NCBI GenBank assembly: GCA_903910215.1
Contig: CAIVYV010000380.1
Span: forward strand, 1-8,256
Reading direction: 5' to 3'
Origin: an uncultured Pseudomonadota bacterium
GTDB lineage: Bacteria; Pseudomonadota; Gammaproteobacteria; Steroidobacterales; Steroidobacteraceae
Length of the DNA: 8,256 bases
Shown here piece by piece: positions 6,127 to 8,256 of this stretch (positions are counted from its first letter, which is position 1; each line of letters begins with the position of its first letter). The notes beneath the pieces are model-generated. The model was given only the letters and a program-made list of their open reading frames with translations. It searched no databases and had not been told where the DNA came from. Position numbers and translations under genes: made by a program.

Positions 6127-6819
6127 ATGTCGAACTCATTCGCCTTCGAGCCCGCCGCACCCGTCACCGCACGCATCAGTGCCTCGAACCTGCGCTTCCC
6201 GGTGCATCGCATTTATTGCGTAGGTCGGAATTACGCGGAGCACGCCAAGGAAATGGGCTCGGACCCGACCCGCGAGCCGCCCTTTTTCTTCTGCAAGCCC
6301 GCCGATGCCGTCATTGCCGATGAGCTACCCGTGCCGTATCCACCGCGCACCCATAACTTCCATCACGAGGTCGAGCTCGTTCTGGCGCTGCATCGCGGCG
6401 GCAAAAACCTGACGCTCGAAGCTGCAGTCGAGTGCATCTATGGCTATGCGATCGGCATCGACTGGACCCGTCGCGACTTGCAGAACGACGCGAAGAAAAC
6501 TGGTCGGCCCTGGGATACGGGCAAAGCCTTCGATTCCTCGGCGACTCTCGGACCGATCCACCCACGCAGCACCGTTGGTGAACTGAGTAGCGGCGAGATC
6601 TGGCTGAGCGTCAACGGTGAGTTGCGCCAGCGAGGCGATCTGGCCGATTTAATCTGGAACAACGCAGAGATTATCGCGGAGCTGTCGAGTCTGTTTGAAC
6701 TGCGCCAAGGCGATCTGATCTACACCGGTACACCCGCTGGCGTGGCACCTGTCGTTCATGGCGATCGACTCGAGGCGGGCATCAGCGGTCTCGGCTCGAT
6801 CCAGCTCGAGATCCGCTGA
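6127..6819 (+). CDS. Fumarylpyruvate hydrolase / acylpyruvase, FAH family
   Basis: 230 aa. FAH-family enzymes use a divalent metal to hydrolyse a C-C bond in beta-diketo acids. Visible: YCVGRNYAEHAKEMG (30-44), PFFFCKPADA (52-61), HHEVELVLAL (79-88) with Glu81 and Glu83 as the metal-binding E-x-E pair, GIDWTRRDLQ (110-119) with Asp112 as third ligand, KKTGRPWDTGKAFD (123-136), and YTGTPAGV (199-206). The D-x-T-x-RD-x-Q plus GRPW arrangement resembles fumarylpyruvate hydrolases (NagK) and FAHD1-type acylpyruvases more than the 420-aa fumarylacetoacetase of tyrosine breakdown. The product would be fumarate plus pyruvate, in the cytosol. The zeta-GST isomerase follows after 18 bp, fitting a gentisate-type (or homogentisate-type) pathway. 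ATG 6127 has GGGA five bases upstream; the frame continues upstream into the dehydrogenase, but those residues are outside the domain. Exact substrate is inferred, not shown. Confidence 0.88.
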   Translation: MSNSFAFEPAAPVTARISASNLRFPVHRIYCVGRNYAEHAKEMGSDPTREPPFFFCKPADAVIADELPVPYPPRTHNFHHEVELVLALHRGGKNLTLEAAVECIYGYAIGIDWTRRDLQNDAKKTGRPWDTGKAFDSSATLGPIHPRSTVGELSSGEIWLSVNGELRQRGDLADLIWNNAEIIAELSSLFELRQGDLIYTGTPAGVAPVVHGDRLEAGISGLGSIQLEIR

Positions 6820-6837
6820 AGTGACTCAGTATCTCGC

Positions 6838-7482
6838 ATGACTATCTTGCACGACTATTGGCGCAGCTCTGCTTCGTGGCGTGTGCGAATTGCGCTCGCC
6901 GTCAAAGGGATTGTCTGGGAATCGTATAGCCACGACCTCACGCGCAACGAGCAGCGTGACCGCGACTATCTAACGCTCAACCCACAGGGCCTTGTCCCAT
7001 CTTGGCAGGAAGCCGACGGATGGACGGTCGCACAATCGGTGGCGATTCTCGAATACTTGGAGGAGCGCTTTCCGACACCCGCGCTCCTACCCTCCGCGCC
7101 GCGCGCACGTGCCGAGGTGCGTTCACTCGTACAGACCATCGCTTGCGATATCCATCCGCTCAACAACCTGCGGGTCACTCGCTATCTGCGCGAGCACTGG
7201 CAGGCCGATGACGCTCGGGTGACCGACTGGCTGTGTCATTGGATGCGAGAAGGTTTCATCGCCCTCGAGGAACGCGCCCGGCGACAGGGATCGACGCGAC
7301 ATTTACACGGTGAGTCACTGACGCTGGCGGACGTGTGTCTCGTGCCGCAGCTCTACAACGCGAAACGCTTTGGCTGCCCGCTCGATGATTTTCCGACCTT
7401 GGTCGGCATCGGCGCGTACTTGTCCTCGATAACCGCCTTCGCCGAAACACGACCGGAAAGTCATCCAGGCGCTCCGCGTTAA
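6838..7482 (+). CDS. maiA: Maleylacetoacetate / maleylpyruvate isomerase, zeta-class GST
   Basis: 214 aa, the usual length. The enzyme uses glutathione to turn maleyl-acetoacetate (homogentisate pathway) or maleylpyruvate (gentisate pathway) into the fumaryl form, which the preceding gene product would hydrolyse. Visible: thioredoxin-like N-terminal domain with RSSASWRVRIAL (9-20), the zeta-class glutathione-activating motif with Ser10 and Ser11; the Cys of eukaryotic zeta enzymes (SSC) is Ala12 here, as in many bacterial relatives. NPQGLVPSW and QSVAILEYLEERFP follow (cis-Pro and glutathione-binding Gln-Ser), then an all-helical C-terminal domain with LHGESLTLADVCLVPQLYNAKRF, the GST N-capping region. 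It starts 18 bp after the FAH stop, with no clear ribosome binding site, so coupling to the upstream gene is likely. With a NagK-like partner it may function as a NagL-type maleylpyruvate isomerase instead; the symbol reflects the family name only. Confidence 0.88.
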   Translation: MTILHDYWRSSASWRVRIALAVKGIVWESYSHDLTRNEQRDRDYLTLNPQGLVPSWQEADGWTVAQSVAILEYLEERFPTPALLPSAPRARAEVRSLVQTIACDIHPLNNLRVTRYLREHWQADDARVTDWLCHWMREGFIALEERARRQGSTRHLHGESLTLADVCLVPQLYNAKRFGCPLDDFPTLVGIGAYLSSITAFAETRPESHPGAPR

Positions 7483-7483
7483 A

Positions 7484-8182
7484 TCAAAAGCCGAACAGGA
7501 AAGCCTCAGGCGCAGTCTGTATCAGCACGACGAGTGCCGCGATGACGACGACAGCAATCGCGATGGCAACGACACCGCGCGATGCGTGGATTTCCTCGCC
7601 CGCCGGGACATCGTTGTGCGATTTCTTCCCCGAGAACATCGGCACGATCAGGTTGCGCCGCTTGACGAAGAGATAAAAGAAAGCTGCCAATACGTGAATC
7701 AGAATGGCAATCCACAGAACGTCGAAAATTTGCTTGTGCAACGTGGTCAACCGGTCACTCATCTCTCCCGTGACGTAACCGAACAGTGGCCCAGTCTGAT
7801 AGACCTGATCGTTGGAGAACAGCCCTGTAAGACCTTGGGCGAGCAACATGCCGAGTAACGCAACGATCATCCAAGCGCCTGCCGGCGTATGTCCGACCGA
7901 CCCATCAGCATCGCATTTCGACAAGGCCCGCAGATCAGCCAAAACCGCCTTCGGTCCACGCACAAAATTGACGAACCGCGCATACCGCGTGCCGACGACG
8001 CCCCAAACCAGACGAACGACCGCGATGACGATCACGGCATAGCCACAGCGAACATGCCACGCGAACCAATCGCCCTCCAACTCACGAGTCAGCCACGCAC
8101 CGAATACCGCCACGACGAGACCCCAGTGCATGACTCGTACCGGCCAGTCCCAAACAAGTACTTTGTCATCACTCGAACTCAT
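7484..8182 (-). CDS. Cytochrome b561-type membrane protein (Ni/Fe-hydrogenase b-subunit family)
   Basis: 232 aa integral membrane di-haem b cytochrome that would exchange electrons between the quinone pool and a partner protein. It starts with WDWPVRVMHWGLV, the family hallmark. Likely haem ligands are His19, His43 (WHVRCGY), His149 (LHKQIFD) and His163 (LIHVLAAF). Membrane segments are at about 15-33, 44-63, 101-121, 151-173 and 203-222. The first four make the standard bundle; the fifth, after a charged loop (KRRN...GKKSHND), is a C-terminal addition. No hydrogenase or other redox enzyme is visible, so its partner is unknown. ATG 8182 has AGGAGG upstream and overlaps the stop of the preceding gene. 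The stop is one base away from the stop of the convergent isomerase gene. Confidence 0.88.
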   Translation of the reverse strand: MSSSDDKVLVWDWPVRVMHWGLVVAVFGAWLTRELEGDWFAWHVRCGYAVIVIAVVRLVWGVVGTRYARFVNFVRGPKAVLADLRALSKCDADGSVGHTPAGAWMIVALLGMLLAQGLTGLFSNDQVYQTGPLFGYVTGEMSDRLTTLHKQIFDVLWIAILIHVLAAFFYLFVKRRNLIVPMFSGKKSHNDVPAGEEIHASRGVVAIAIAVVVIAALVVLIQTAPEAFLFGF

Positions 8183-8256
8183 ACAGCCTCCTGCCGCTGG
8201 TTGTATTCGATGAAGTAGTCATCGGGATCCCATAGGCTGAGGGACGTCATCTGTAA
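8179..8256 (-). CDS. C-terminal end of a probable VOC (glyoxalase-fold) protein
   Basis: Only the last 25 codons are inside the window; the 5' part lies beyond base 8256. The frame ends in TGA at 8181-8179, overlapping the cytochrome ATG (ATGA). The visible residues include SLWDPDDYFIEYNQ. A Asp-Pro-Asp turn followed by a beta strand with Ile-Glu-Tyr near the C-terminus is typical of vicinal-oxygen-chelate proteins (glyoxalase I, extradiol dioxygenases and relatives), where that Glu is a metal ligand. The enzymatic role cannot be told from this fragment. The overlap suggests co-transcription with the cytochrome. Confidence 0.55.
   Translation of the reverse strand, partial: LQMTSLSLWDPDDYFIEYNQRQEAV
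8187..8192 (-). promoter_or_regulatory. Ribosome binding site of the b561 cytochrome
   Basis: The minus strand reads AGGAGG four bases before ATG 8182, inside the last codons of the upstream gene. It fixes the cytochrome start and shows that this gene can initiate on its own despite the ATGA overlap. Confidence 0.75.

Overview
The window is a compact, GC-rich bacterial chromosome segment with nine supported protein-coding genes, two of them cut by the window edges. I see no RNA gene, CRISPR array, insertion sequence or phage gene. An S46 dipeptidyl-peptidase, a Flp/Tad pilus-type locus, glutathione-dependent ring-cleavage product catabolism and a b561 cytochrome together suggest an aerobic proteobacterium. 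A Xanthomonadales-like gammaproteobacterium is my best guess. This is inference from gene families, not a computed classification.

Layout, left to right. (1) Positions 1-2064, minus strand: a Tad/Flp-type operon. It begins with a small pilin (84 aa, excellent ribosome binding site), continues with a TadG-like membrane-anchored protein (about 438 aa), and then a TadE-like pseudopilin joined by an ATGA overlap. The TadE-like gene is open through base 1, so its 3' end lies outside the window. (2) Positions 2065-2258: a 194-bp divergent intergenic region, the only substantial non-coding stretch. (3) Positions 2259-4316, plus strand: a secreted S46-family dipeptidyl-peptidase with an intact His/Asp/Ser triad. 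(4) Positions 4322-6094, minus strand: a long (590 aa) acyl-CoA dehydrogenase of the DmdC/AidB-like type, convergent with the peptidase. (5) Positions 6127-7482, plus strand: a two-gene unit of an acylpyruvase/fumarylpyruvate-hydrolase-type FAH protein and a zeta-class GST (maleylacetoacetate/maleylpyruvate isomerase). It diverges from the dehydrogenase across only 32 bp. (6) Positions 7484-8256, minus strand: a b561-type cytochrome preceded by the C-terminal end of what looks like a VOC (glyoxalase-fold) protein, joined by an ATGA overlap.

How they fit together. The pilus genes form one unit continuing leftward. The FAH/GST pair would perform the last two steps of gentisate or homogentisate breakdown: cis-trans isomerisation, then hydrolysis to fumarate plus pyruvate or acetoacetate. 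No ring-cleaving dioxygenase is visible. The divergent acyl-CoA dehydrogenase could supply the same catabolic programme, but nothing here proves it. The b561/VOC pair is a separate unit.

I did not find a convincing undescribed system. The points most worth checking are a perfect 24-bp palindrome inside the TadG-like gene, a 32-bp divergent promoter with overlapping -10 elements and a probably leaderless dehydrogenase transcript, and a divergent active-site neighbourhood in the S46 peptidase.
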